Part shown: positions 11,520 through 19,861 of the stretch, piece by piece
Position numbering within the stretch: the stretch's first letter is position 1
Layout: each line of letters starts with the position of its first letter
Source: Glycomyces dulcitolivorans
GTDB taxonomy: Bacteria; Actinomycetota; Actinomycetes; Mycobacteriales; Micromonosporaceae
DNA: 64,000 nucleotides
NCBI RefSeq assembly: GCF_003265355.1
Contig: NZ_QFRW01000331.1
Span: 1 to 64,000 of the forward strand
Direction of reading: 5' to 3'
Made by a program: the position numbers and the translations under genes
Notes under the pieces: generated by a model
Database searches by the model: none
What the model was told of the DNA's origin: nothing
Seen by the model: the letters and a program-made list of their open reading frames with translations, nothing else

Positions 11520-11858
11520 ATGGCCACCATCGACGAATGCCGGACCGCCCTGGAGCAGTTCGCGGACAACCTCGCTTCGAACCCGAAGACGGTCAAGAAG
11601 CTCACCGGGTTCGAGCGCGGCCTCGCCGCCGACATCAAGGACCTGGACGTCTCGTTCAACGGCCGCTTCGAGGGGGGCAAGCTCGTCGGCATCACCGACG
11701 GCGACAACCCCGACGCCGAGATCCGCATGATCGTCGGCTCCGACGACCTCCTCAAGCTCGTCGCGGGCGAGCTCGACTTCATGAAGGCGTTCACCGGCGG
11801 CCAGGTGAAGATCAAGGCGCCCATGATGGACCTGATGAAGCTCCGCCAGGTTCTGTAG
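11520..11858 (+). CDS. SCP2-like sterol/lipid-binding domain protein (copy 1)
   Basis: This is a single-domain protein of 112 residues. The pattern VSFNGRFEGGKLVGITDGDN, then PDAEIRMIVGSDDLLKLVAGELDFMKAFTGGQVKIKA, is that of SCP2 folds, where a hydrophobic tunnel holds a sterol or acyl chain. AGGAGG lies six bases before the ATG. It is the first of two tandem paralogues transcribed away from the phasin-like gene. Cholesterol oxidase is 1.7 kb away, but the intervening genes run in the other direction, so a functional link is only suggestive. Confidence 0.8.
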   Translation: MATIDECRTALEQFADNLASNPKTVKKLTGFERGLAADIKDLDVSFNGRFEGGKLVGITDGDNPDAEIRMIVGSDDLLKLVAGELDFMKAFTGGQVKIKAPMMDLMKLRQVL

Positions 11859-12067
11859 GGCCGCATCGCCCTCCGGGGGAACGCGACCGCTCTGCGGCGT
11901 AGGGTGCGCGGGCGCGGGCCGTGAGGCCCGCCCCGCCCCCTGCGGCCCGCGGACGGTCAAATGCGTCCCGGTCGGACGCAACAGCATTCAGGCCACGTTG
12001 TAATCTCTGCGCAGCCGACCATGCAGCCGAGCGGGTCGAGCTTCGTATGCACTATCGGGAGGACCGC

Positions 12068-12415
12068 ATGGCCACTGTTGACGAAGTCCGCAACGTGTTG
12101 GAGAAGCTGGCGGGCAAGGTCGCCAGGAAATCCGACGAGCTCAACCTTGAAGACGACTTCGAACGCACGCTGGCCGTCGAAGTCACCGACCTGGGCCAGG
12201 CGTTCAGCGCCAAGCTCGCCGGCGGCAAGCTGACGGACCTGCTCGACGGGGACGCCCCCGACGCCGAGGTCCGCATCATCATCGGCTCGGACGACCTGAT
12301 CGCCCTGTCCAAGAAGGAACTCAAGCCCGCCAAGGCGTTCCTGACCGGCAAGATCAAGGTCAAGGCGTCCGTCAAGGACCTCGCCAAGCTGCGCAAGGCC
12401 CTCAAGGTCGACTAG
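12068..12415 (+). CDS. SCP2-like sterol/lipid-binding domain protein (copy 2)
   Basis: The product has 115 residues and is clearly paralogous to the preceding gene. It shares the same MAT(I/V)DE start, the LDGDAPDAEVRIIIGSDDLI core and the AFLTGKIKVKASVKDLAKLR end. GGGAGGA precedes the ATG. Its C-terminus is more Lys-rich than copy 1, so the two may differ in ligand or membrane contact. It has its own 209-base upstream region and is followed by a strong terminator. The pair looks like an old tandem duplication. Confidence 0.8.
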   Translation: MATVDEVRNVLEKLAGKVARKSDELNLEDDFERTLAVEVTDLGQAFSAKLAGGKLTDLLDGDAPDAEVRIIIGSDDLIALSKKELKPAKAFLTGKIKVKASVKDLAKLRKALKVD

Positions 12416-12447
12416 TCCCCCAGGGCCTGCCGGCCTCAAGAGACGAC

Positions 12448-12476
12448 AAAGCCCGGACCACGGCAGTCCGGGCTTT
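12448..12476. terminator. intrinsic terminator after the SCP2 pair
   Basis: Arms AAAGCCCGGAC (12448-12458) and GTCCGGGCTTT (12466-12476) are separated by seven bases and followed by one more T. The T-run on plus and the A-run on minus make it bidirectional, serving the SCP2 genes and the convergent HAD gene. Confidence 0.9.
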
Positions 12477-12501
12477 TCGCTTGCCTTGGAACGGGTTCGG
12501 G

Positions 12502-13536
12502 TCAGTCGGCCAGGAGCTTGTCGGCGGCCTCGCCGACCGGGACGGGGGCGCGCGTCGGGTCGTAGCCGGTCATGTCGGCTGCGGCCCAGCTCAACTCGCA
12601 CAGGGCCCGCCACGCGTCCAGCTCGCCGCCGGAGCCGCTGAGGCGGATCACGCCGCCGTCGAGGGCCGCGGTCCAGCCGCCGCACTCGATGCGGTCGACC
12701 GCGTCGTTCCAGTCCGGTTCCGGGTGCGGCTCGGTCAGTGCCGCGAGGCTCCAGCCGAGGTAGGTCGGGCGCTCCTCGGGCGGCAGGCGCAGCGCCAGGC
12801 GCGGCGAGACCACCCCGGTGAACACCAGCAGCGAGTCGAGCCCGGCCCGGTTGGCGCCGGCGATGTCCGAGTCGGGGCGGTCGCCGACCATGATCGCGCG
12901 GGCGCCTGGCTTGCGCGCCATGGCGAGCCGGTAGATCGGCTGCTCGGGCTTGCCGGCCACGAAGTCCGGGCCGTGCCCGAGCGCGGTCTGCACCGCGCCC
13001 ACCAGAGCGCCCATGCCCGGCAGCGGACCGTCCGGAGTGGGCAGTGTCGCGTCGAGATTCGCCGCGGCCCAGTAGGCGCCGCCGCGGACGGCGATCGTGG
13101 TGTCCGCGAGCGAGCGCCACGTGGTCTGCGGCGTGTACCCGAAGGCCACCGCGCCGGCGGCCTTCGGGTCTTCGACGGGGACGAGCCCGGCCTCGACGAC
13201 CGCGGTGCGCAGTGCGTCGGAGCCGGTCACGAGGACCTTGCCGCCCTTGCCGATCCGGTCGAGGATGCCCGAGGCCACCACCTGCGCTGAGGTGAGGACC
13301 TGGTCGGCCTCGGCGGGGATGTCCATGCCGCGCAGGGACTCCGCCACCGTCTCGGGGCTGCGGGAGGCGTTGTTGGTGACGAACACCGGGTCGCAGTCGA
13401 GGCCCGGAAGGGCCGCGAGGGTCGCGGCCGCTTCCGGGATGGGCTCGTGCAGCAGGTACACGACGCCGTCGAGGTCGAGCAGCGCCAGGTCATAGGCGCT
13501 CGCGAGTGCCTCAGCGGCGCCTTTCAATCGGGTCAT
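12502..13536 (-). CDS. HAD-IIA family sugar-phosphatase-like protein
   Basis: The protein has 344 residues. HAD motif I is DLDGVVYLL (about 19-27), motif [12 protein letters not shown] (about 50-59) and motif [15 protein letters not shown] plus [20 protein letters not shown]. This is the NagD/glycerol-3-phosphatase type with a C2 cap; the mycobacterial homologue at this locus is Rv1692, reported to act on glycerol 3-phosphate. About 80 residues follow the HAD core ([20 protein letters not shown] onward) and are actinobacterial-specific. The ATG at 13536 overlaps the end of the upstream repeat-protein gene by 26 bases. Confidence 0.88.
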   Translation of the reverse strand: MTRLKGAAEALASAYDLALLDLDGVVYLLHEPIPEAAATLAALPGLDCDPVFVTNNASRSPETVAESLRGMDIPAEADQVLTSAQVVASGILDRIGKGGKVLVTGSDALRTAVVEAGLVPVEDPKAAGAVAFGYTPQTTWRSLADTTIAVRGGAYWAAANLDATLPTPDGPLPGMGALVGAVQTALGHGPDFVAGKPEQPIYRLAMARKPGARAIMVGDRPDSDIAGANRAGLDSLLVFTGVVSPRLALRLPPEERPTYLGWSLAALTEPHPEPDWNDAVDRIECGGWTAALDGGVIRLSGSGGELDAWRALCELSWAAADMTGYDPTRAPVPVGEAADKLLAD

Positions 13537-15811
13537 CGGACTCCTCAGCGTCGGGGTTCGCCTGGTCGGCCGCCGGCTCGGACCGCTCCCGCTCCTCGCG
13601 CGGGGCCTCGGGCTCGTCGCCCTCGGCTTCGTCCTCGCCGTCTTCGTCCTCGTCGTCCTCTTCGTCTTCGAGGTCGTCGTCTTCCTCGTCGTCCTCGTCG
13701 TCGTCGTAGTCATCGTCGTCAAGGTCGTCGCGGTCGTCCTGGTCGCGGACGTCGAGGTCGTCGTCTTCTTCGTCCTCGTCGTCGTCGAGGTCGTCTTCGT
13801 CGTCCTCGTACTCGTCGTCGAGCTCGTCCTCGATCTCCTCGAAGTCGATGCCCTCCAACTGGAGGAGGCGCTCGGCGGCGCCGGTCTCGCCCTCGGCGTC
13901 GGCGGCGACGGCCTGGGAGAGCCACTCGCGGGCCTCGTCCTCGCGGCCGTCGGCCAGCAGGCCCTCGGCGTAGGCGTAGCGCAGGCGCGCGACCCACGGC
14001 TCGGCCTTGGGCGAGTTGAGCGCCCCGACCTTGAGCATCGCGGTCGCGGCCTCGCCCATGCCCATGTCCCGGCGGGCGCCGGAGGCGACGATGAGCAGCT
14101 CGACGCGGACCTCGGGGTCGACGCTCTCGTCGGAGCCGAACTCGCGGTACAGGTCGATCGCGCGCTCGGGGTGCCCAAGGGCGCGTTCGCAGTCGGCGAT
14201 GAGCGCGACGTGGTCGTGGGTGCCGCCCAGGCGCTGCGCGGCGCGCAGCTCGTTGACGGCCAGCTGCCACTCCTCGGCGCCGTACGCGGCCACACCGGTC
14301 ACCTCGCGCACGATCGCCACGCGGGACGCCTTGCGGCGGGCGTAGCGGGCCTGCTCCAGGGCGCCCTCGATGTCGTCCTCGGCCAGGAGCGCGGCGGCGG
14401 CGAGGAGGCGGTTGCCCACGGCCTCGGCCAGCTGCTTGTTCAGGCTGCGCAGCCCGTCCTTGGTCTCCTTGTCGAGCTGGTCGAAGCCGTACTCGATGCC
14501 CTCGGGCAGGTTCGGGGCCTCGTCGGACTCGCCGAGGCGGATCGGACCCTCGTGGCCGGCCTCGCGCTCCTCAAGGGGGCGCAGGTTGTCCTTGCCGCGA
14601 CGCTCCTTGCCGTCGCGGCCGAAGCGGTCGTCCCGGTCGTCGCGGTTGCCCTCGTAGCGGCGGGGGCCGCGGTCGTCGCGGTTGCCGTAGCCGCCGCGGC
14701 TGCCACCGCGGTCGTCACGGAAGCCGCCGCCGCGGTTGTCGCCGTCGCGGCGCGGACGGTCGTCGCGGTTGCCTTCGAAACGGCGGGGGCCGCGGTCGTC
14801 ACGGTTGAAACCACCGCGGCTGCCGCCCCGGTCGTCGCGGTTGAAGCCGCCGCCGCGGTTGTCGCCGTCGCGGCGCGGGCCGCGGTCGTCGCGGAAGTCG
14901 CGGCGGGGACGGTCGTCCCGGTCGAACGTGCGCGGGCCGCGGTCGTCGCGGTTGCCTTCGTAGCGACGGGGACCGCGGTCGTCGCGGTTGAACCCGCGGT
15001 TGCCACCGCGGTCGTCGCCGTCGCGGCGCGGGCCGCGGTCGTCGCGGTTGCCTTCGTAGCGGCGAGGTCCGCGGTCGTCGCGGTTGAAACCACCACGGCT
15101 GCCGCCCCGGTCATCGCGGTTGAACCCGCCACGCTGGCCGCCGCGGTCGTCGCGGTTGAAGCCGCCGCCCCGGTTGTCGCCGTCGCGGCGCGGGCCGCGG
15201 TCGTCGCGGTTGCCGAAGCTGCGCTGGCCGCCCCGGTCGTCGCGGTTGCCCTCGTAGCGACGGGGTCCGCGGTCGTCACGGTTGAAACCACCGCGGTCGC
15301 CGCCGCGGTCGTCGCGGTTGAACCCGCGGTTGAACCCGCGGTTGCCGCCACGGTCGTCGCCGTCGCGGCGCGGCCGGTCGTCCCGGTTGCCCTCGTAGCG
15401 ACGGGGACCGCGGTCGTCACGGTTGAAACCACCGCGGTTGCCACCGCGATCGTCGCGGTTGAACCCGCCACGCTGGCCGCCCCGGTCGTCGCGGTTGCCC
15501 TCGTAGCGGCGAGGTCCGCGGTCGTCACGGTTGAAACCACCGCGGTCGCCGCCGCGGTCGTCGCGGTTGAACCCGCGGTTGCCGCCACGGTCGTCGCCGT
15601 CGCGGCGCGGCCGGTCGTCCCGGTCCTCGTACCGCCGCGGACGGTCGTCGCGGCCTTCACTGCGGCCGTAGCCGCCCCGGTTCCCGCCTCGATCATCGCG
15701 ACGGTCGGAACCGCCCCGGTTCGAACGGTCGCCGTAGCCGCCGCCCTCGCGACGGCCGTAGCCGCCTCGTCGGTCTTCTCCACCCTTGCGGGCGCGGCCG
15801 TCTTCAGCCAC
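13511..15811 (-). CDS. TPR-like protein with very long Arg/Asp/Gly repeat N-terminus and poly-acidic tail
   Basis: The 766 residues fall into three parts. Residues 1 to about 410 are built almost only of R, D, G, N, F and Y in units such as [20 protein letters not shown]. Residues about 440-650 form a helical TPR-like domain ([40 protein letters not shown]). From about 655 to the end is a run of D and E broken by a few K/R. The TPR domain corresponds to the mycobacterial Rv1691-type protein found between tyrS and the HAD gene, which is only about 250 residues. The extra regions resemble RGG/RDD nucleic-acid-binding disordered tails. The GTG start has GGGGAGAAG upstream. Function is unknown; RNA binding or condensate formation is inference. 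Confidence 0.85.
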   Translation of the reverse strand: MAEDGRARKGGEDRRGGYGRREGGGYGDRSNRGGSDRRDDRGGNRGGYGRSEGRDDRPRRYEDRDDRPRRDGDDRGGNRGFNRDDRGGDRGGFNRDDRGPRRYEGNRDDRGGQRGGFNRDDRGGNRGGFNRDDRGPRRYEGNRDDRPRRDGDDRGGNRGFNRGFNRDDRGGDRGGFNRDDRGPRRYEGNRDDRGGQRSFGNRDDRGPRRDGDNRGGGFNRDDRGGQRGGFNRDDRGGSRGGFNRDDRGPRRYEGNRDDRGPRRDGDDRGGNRGFNRDDRGPRRYEGNRDDRGPRTFDRDDRPRRDFRDDRGPRRDGDNRGGGFNRDDRGGSRGGFNRDDRGPRRFEGNRDDRPRRDGDNRGGGFRDDRGGSRGGYGNRDDRGPRRYEGNRDDRDDRFGRDGKERRGKDNLRPLEEREAGHEGPIRLGESDEAPNLPEGIEYGFDQLDKETKDGLRSLNKQLAEAVGNRLLAAAALLAEDDIEGALEQARYARRKASRVAIVREVTGVAAYGAEEWQLAVNELRAAQRLGGTHDHVALIADCERALGHPERAIDLYREFGSDESVDPEVRVELLIVASGARRDMGMGEAATAMLKVGALNSPKAEPWVARLRYAYAEGLLADGREDEAREWLSQAVAADAEGETGAAERLLQLEGIDFEEIEDELDDEYEDDEDDLDDDEDEEDDDLDVRDQDDRDDLDDDDYDDDEDDEEDDDLEDEEDDEDEDGEDEAEGDEPEAPREERERSEPAADQANPDAEESDDPIERRR
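14571..15790. repeat. degenerate tandem repeats coding the R/D/G-rich region
   Basis: The DNA is a mosaic of short repeats such as CGGTCGTCGCGGTTG and CCGCGGTCGTCACGGTTGAA, some joined in longer copies. The stretch starting at 15271 recurs starting at 15520, 249 bases (83 codons) away. It is nearly identical for about 100 bases apart from a 12-base duplication in the first copy. All length changes keep the reading frame. The same repeats create long spurious Ala/Val open frames on the plus strand. Confidence 0.85.
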
Positions 15812-15860
15812 TTGCTTCTCCCCCTCGATTCACCGCGACAAAACCAATCAAGTGTAGGCC

Positions 15861-17117
15861 TCAGCCGATGACCTCGACCCCGGCGACGGTCTTCTTGCCG
15901 CGCCGGATCACTCCATATTTGCCGTGAAGCAGGTCAGAGGGGTCGATAACGGCCGCAGGGTCGGTGACGCGGACGTTGTTCAGGTACGCCCCGCCCTCTT
16001 TGGCGGCGCGGCGCGCCTCGCCGAGGCTGGCGACGACGCCGGCCTCCTTCATCGCCTCGGCGACGGTGACGTCGGGCTTGTGGATCTCGGCGAGGCCAGC
16101 CTCCACGAGCGCGGCGCGCAGGGTCGGCTCGGGCAGCTCGGCGAGCTCACCGCGGCCGAACAGGGCCTGGGAGGCGGCGATGACGTTCGCGGTCTCCTCC
16201 GCGCCGTGCAGGAGCGTCGTCAGCTCCTCGGCGAGGGCCTTCTGCGCCAGGCGCGCGGCGGGCTTCTCGGCGGTCGCGGCCGCAAGCTCCTCGATCTCCT
16301 CGTGCGACTTGAACGAGAAGTACTTGAGGTAGCGGACCACGTCGGCGTCGCCGGAGTTGAGCCAGAACTGGTAGAACGCGTACGGGCTGGTCAGCTCGGG
16401 GTCGAGCCAGACCGCGCCGCCCTCGGTCTTGCCGAACTTGGTGCCGTCGGCCTTGGTCACGAGGGGGGTGACGAAGGCGTGGACGTGCGCGCCGGTGCGG
16501 CGGCGGATGTAGTCGACGCCCGCGGTGATGTTGCCCCACTGGTCCGACCCTCCGAACTGGAGGGTGCAGCCGTGGCGCTGATTGAGCTCGAAGTAGTCGT
16601 GGGACTGGAGGAGCTGGTAGGAGAACTCGGTGAAAGAGATCCCGGCGTCCAGGCGGGCCTTGACGACCTCCCGGGCGAGCATCTTCGAGATCGGGAAGTG
16701 CTTGCCGACGTCGCGCAGGAAGTCGACGACGCTCAGTTCAGAGGTCCAGTCGAGGTTGTTGACCGGGATCGCGGCGTTGTCGCCGTCGTAGGAGACGAAC
16801 GGGGAGACCTGGGCGCGGATCTTCTCGACCCAGCCGGCGACGACCTCCGGCGGATTGAGGGTCCGCTCCCCCGCCTCCTTGGGGTCGCCGATCTGGCCGG
16901 TGGCGCCGCCGACGAGCAGCAGCGGGCGCAGCCCGGCCTGCTGGAGGCGGCGGGCGGTGAGCACCTGCATCAGGTGGCCGACGTGCAGGCTGACGGCGGT
17001 GGGATCGAAGCCCACATAGAACGTGAGCTGCCCGGCGTCGATGGACTCGCGAAGGGAGTCGATGCCGGTGGAGTCCTGGATGAGGCCGCGCCATGCGAAA
17101 TCGTCGAGAATATGCAC
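15861..17117 (-). CDS. tyrS: tyrosyl-tRNA synthetase
   Basis: This class I synthetase has 418 residues. It shows the HIGH-like HVGHLMQVLTARRLQQ with the preceding FYVGFDPTA, QFGGSDQWGNIT, the KMSKS-type KFGKTEGGAVW, and a C-terminal S4-like domain (SLGEARRAAKEGGAYLNNVR). The GTG at 17117 fits the homology; the nearby ATG is out of frame. It starts the tyrS - TPR protein - HAD unit, conserved in actinobacteria. Confidence 0.97.
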   Translation of the reverse strand: MHILDDFAWRGLIQDSTGIDSLRESIDAGQLTFYVGFDPTAVSLHVGHLMQVLTARRLQQAGLRPLLLVGGATGQIGDPKEAGERTLNPPEVVAGWVEKIRAQVSPFVSYDGDNAAIPVNNLDWTSELSVVDFLRDVGKHFPISKMLAREVVKARLDAGISFTEFSYQLLQSHDYFELNQRHGCTLQFGGSDQWGNITAGVDYIRRRTGAHVHAFVTPLVTKADGTKFGKTEGGAVWLDPELTSPYAFYQFWLNSGDADVVRYLKYFSFKSHEEIEELAAATAEKPAARLAQKALAEELTTLLHGAEETANVIAASQALFGRGELAELPEPTLRAALVEAGLAEIHKPDVTVAEAMKEAGVVASLGEARRAAKEGGAYLNNVRVTDPAAVIDPSDLLHGKYGVIRRGKKTVAGVEVIG

Positions 17118-17179
17118 GCCCTCATTGTGCCCTAGCGGCCGAAACGCTTTTCGCGGTGCGCTCGCGCGGGTGGCGGGGC

Positions 17180-19027
17180 CTACGCCGGGGAGCGGCTCCC
17201 GGTCTCCCCGAGTGCGAGCCCGGCCTCGATGAGGACGCGCAGCTCGACCGAGGCGGCGGTCTTGGCGGCCTGCTTGGTCGGGCCTTGGCCTTCGACGGCG
17301 ACGTGCTCGCTGGCGGCGCGCAGGAAGCCCTCGCCGCGGCAGGTGAAGACCCGCTCGTGGGAGGGGCCGTCGACGCTGAAGTCCCAGGCCAGGCCTTCGA
17401 TGATGCCGCGGGCGGCGTAGATCTGGACGGCTTCGGCGGGGTTGACCGCGGCGTCGACCAGGAGCTTGCGCTGGACGTCGGCGCGGGGCTTGACCTCGAT
17501 GTCGGAGGAGAGGTCCGGCAGGCCCGCGAGCATCGCGACGAGCGCCAGCGCGGCCTGGTTGCGGGCGTCCTTCTTGTTGCGCTGCAAGCGTTTGGGCGAT
17601 TCGATGCGGGTGTCGTCGAAGGTGAGGGCGACTTGGGCGCCGAAGAGGGGGCCTTCGTAGCCGGGTTCGGGTTCGACGGTCCAGTGGACGTTGGTCTCGT
17701 TGCTGACGGGGCCGCCGAGGCGGTCCTGGAGGTAGACGTTGGCGACGGACTGGGCCTGCTGGGGTTCGCGGGCGAGGCGGCGGTTCATGCGTTCGCGCAG
17801 GGGCGCGAAGTCGGCGGGGCCGTAGAGGTAGACGGTGGCGAATTCGCGGAGTTGGAGTTCGCGGTCGTCGAGGCGGCGGGCGGTGTCGGCGGCGAGGCCG
17901 GGCGGGGCGTCGCCGCGTTCGACGGCGAACTGGAGGACGCGGGCGAACTGCTTGTAGGGGAGGGCGGCGAAGTCGGCGGCCTGGATCTGGCGGGCGGTCT
18001 CGGCTTGGGCGCGCTGTTTGAAGTACTCGGCTTTGGCGCGGCGTTCGGCTTCGAGGTGCTCGTTGACGTGGTCGGCGATCTGGGCGAGTTCGGCGGAGGT
18101 GTAGGGGCTGGGGTGGCCGAGGGCGGCGGCGAGGAGGATGCGCTGGGTGACCAGGTCGGGGTAGCGGCGGATGGGGCTGGTGGCGTGGGTGTAGACGGGG
18201 AGTTGGAGGCCGTGGTGGCCGTGGACGGTGGGGCCGTAGGTGGCGGCGCGGGAGACCATCTTCATGCGCGAGCGGAGCATCTCGAAGGCGGCGCCGTCGC
18301 CTGCGGCGGCGACGGCGTCGAGTTCGTCGCGCAGTTCGGCGGGGTCGCCGGCGACGGCGGCGAGGCGGTGGTTGCGGAAGAGGACGGGGAGGTCTTCGCG
18401 GACGGCCCAGGCGGCGATCTGGGAGTTCGCGGCGATCATGAACTCCTGGACGATGATGTAGCCGGAGTTGCGTTCCGCGGAGTCGATGCGGACGATCTGG
18501 CCTTCTTCGTTGGTGGCGAAGCCGGAGAGCAGGTCGTAGAAGGCGAGGGCGCCGGCGTTGCGGCGGGCGGCGAGCATGGTCTGGGCGAAGCGCAGGGCCA
18601 GGGCGAGGGTGTCGTGGAGGGGGTGGGTTCGGTCGCCTGAGGCGGCGGCGGCTTCGGCGTGGGTCATGATCCAGGAGCGGGTGAGGCGGCCGGGGCCGAG
18701 TTCGGCGTCGACGACGCGTCCGGCGGGGTCGATGCGGAGGTGGACGGCGAAGGTGTCGCAGGGGCGGTCGGGGGTGAGGGTGGCGGCCTCGACGACGGGG
18801 GCGGGGAGCATGTGGCGGGTGTGGTCGGCGCGGTAGCGGGTGTGGACCCGTTGGCGCGCTTCGGTGTCGACGGGTCCGCCGACGGGGACGTGGTCGGCGG
18901 CGCGGGCGATGTGGATCCAGACGTCGAAGCCGTCGCCGGCCGGTTCGATCCAGACCGCGTCGTCGCGGTCGACTGTGGTCGCGGCGTCGATCATGATGCC
19001 GCATTCCGCCGGGTTGTGGTCGACCAA
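17180..19027 (-). CDS. RNB-domain 3'-5' exoribonuclease with C-terminal dsRNA-binding modules
   Basis: This is an RNase II/R-type hydrolase. The four catalytic Asp are visible in MIDAATTVDRDDAVW (about residues 16-30), and later RNB signatures include VYTHATSPIRRYPDLVTQRI. The TTG at 19027 has AAGGAG five bases upstream and gives 615 residues without the N-terminal cold-shock domains of RNase II/R. Instead of a C-terminal S1 domain it carries a dsRBD-like half (about 445-500, RLQRNKKDARNQAALALVAM). A good dsRBD follows (about 525-605), with the typical HERVFTC and GPTKQAAKTAASVELR. It is a monocistronic gene between tyrS and the sugar cluster. An upstream start is possible, but that sequence does not resemble protein. 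Confidence 0.82.
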   Translation of the reverse strand: MVDHNPAECGIMIDAATTVDRDDAVWIEPAGDGFDVWIHIARAADHVPVGGPVDTEARQRVHTRYRADHTRHMLPAPVVEAATLTPDRPCDTFAVHLRIDPAGRVVDAELGPGRLTRSWIMTHAEAAAASGDRTHPLHDTLALALRFAQTMLAARRNAGALAFYDLLSGFATNEEGQIVRIDSAERNSGYIIVQEFMIAANSQIAAWAVREDLPVLFRNHRLAAVAGDPAELRDELDAVAAAGDGAAFEMLRSRMKMVSRAATYGPTVHGHHGLQLPVYTHATSPIRRYPDLVTQRILLAAALGHPSPYTSAELAQIADHVNEHLEAERRAKAEYFKQRAQAETARQIQAADFAALPYKQFARVLQFAVERGDAPPGLAADTARRLDDRELQLREFATVYLYGPADFAPLRERMNRRLAREPQQAQSVANVYLQDRLGGPVSNETNVHWTVEPEPGYEGPLFGAQVALTFDDTRIESPKRLQRNKKDARNQAALALVAMLAGLPDLSSDIEVKPRADVQRKLLVDAAVNPAEAVQIYAARGIIEGLAWDFSVDGPSHERVFTCRGEGFLRAASEHVAVEGQGPTKQAAKTAASVELRVLIEAGLALGETGSRSPA

Positions 19028-19091
19028 CTGCGCTCCTTCAAGTCCTGCGCCATCGTAGCGGGAGCGACACGCTGCGAGTGCATATGCACGG

Positions 19092-19122
19092 GGCCGGGCG
19101 TTCACTTGGCGAACACCCGGCC
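19092..19122. terminator. hairpin downstream of the cupin gene
   Basis: GGCCGGGCGTTC (19092-19103) pairs with GAACACCCGGCC (19111-19122), with one mismatch and a seven-base loop. It lies between the cupin stop and the RNB start, so it probably ends the sugar-cluster transcript. There is no clear U-run. Confidence 0.6.
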
Positions 19123-19139
19123 CTGATGCGTCTAGTGGG

Positions 19140-19859
19140 TCAGGGGCGCAGGTCCCAGGTTTCGAGGCGGCCGCACATGCCCCACTTGCCGACGGCGTCG
19201 CCGGCGGAGCCGACGTGGGCGTCGCACAGGTGGGCCGATTCGGCTCGGGCGAGGGCGTCGAGGTGGGCGCCGGTGGCGTCGGCCTGGGCCTTGGGTCCGT
19301 CGGCCCAGAGCCCTCGCCACGTGTCGGTGCGGTCGGCGACGATGCGGGCGGCGCGGTCCCACAGCGGCTGCATGGCATCGGCGCCTTCCTTCTCGACGCG
19401 TTCGCGCAGGGCGAGGTAGCCCTCGACGGCGAGGTCGCGGCGCTTGCGGGTGGCTTCGCCGCGTTCGGGCTCGGTGAGGCCGGGGGCGGCGGGTGCGGTC
19501 GCGGCGGCGTTGTAGGCCTTCGGGTCGGCGAGGACGTCTTCGGGGAAGGTGAAAACGGCGTCGCCGGCCTCGGGGATGCCCGCGTTGGACATGACCACGA
19601 CGAGCTGGAGGTCCCCGGAGCCGTTGACGAGGCGGTGGACCGTGCCGGGGGTGAACCACAGGACGGTGCCGCGGGCGAGGTCGCGCCGCTCGTAGCCGTC
19701 GCCGGAGAGCGTCTCGACCGCGCCGGTCCCGGCGGTGACGACGTAGCCCTCGGTGGAGGCGGTGTGCAGGTGCGGGGAGCCGCCGGCCTGGCCGTCGACG
19801 GCCGGCCAGTCGTAGACGGTGACGAGGGAGACGGCGGTGCCGCCGGGGAATCCGGCCAC
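19140..19859 (-). CDS. cupin-domain protein, last gene of the sugar cluster
   Basis: The 239-residue protein has an N-terminal cupin (about 1-105). Metal-ligand-type motifs are PHLHTASTEGYVV and a second His in FTPGTVHRLVNGSGD. A helical C-terminal part (about 125-239) is rich in Arg, Ala and Glu. The GTG start follows the PmoA-like stop by two bases. Cupins in such clusters may bind or epimerise sugars or act as sensors. The C-terminal part is not a family I recognise, and the function is unknown. Confidence 0.75.
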   Translation of the reverse strand: MAGFPGGTAVSLVTVYDWPAVDGQAGGSPHLHTASTEGYVVTAGTGAVETLSGDGYERRDLARGTVLWFTPGTVHRLVNGSGDLQLVVVMSNAGIPEAGDAVFTFPEDVLADPKAYNAAATAPAAPGLTEPERGEATRKRRDLAVEGYLALRERVEKEGADAMQPLWDRAARIVADRTDTWRGLWADGPKAQADATGAHLDALARAESAHLCDAHVGSAGDAVGKWGMCGRLETWDLRP

Positions 19860-19861
19860 GG

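Noticed and set aside
14171-15871. Long plus-strand open frames rich in Ala and Val opposite the repeat protein
   Set aside because: They are antisense products of the CGGTCGTCG repeats. They have no start signal or protein-like composition, while the minus strand encodes the conserved TPR domain.
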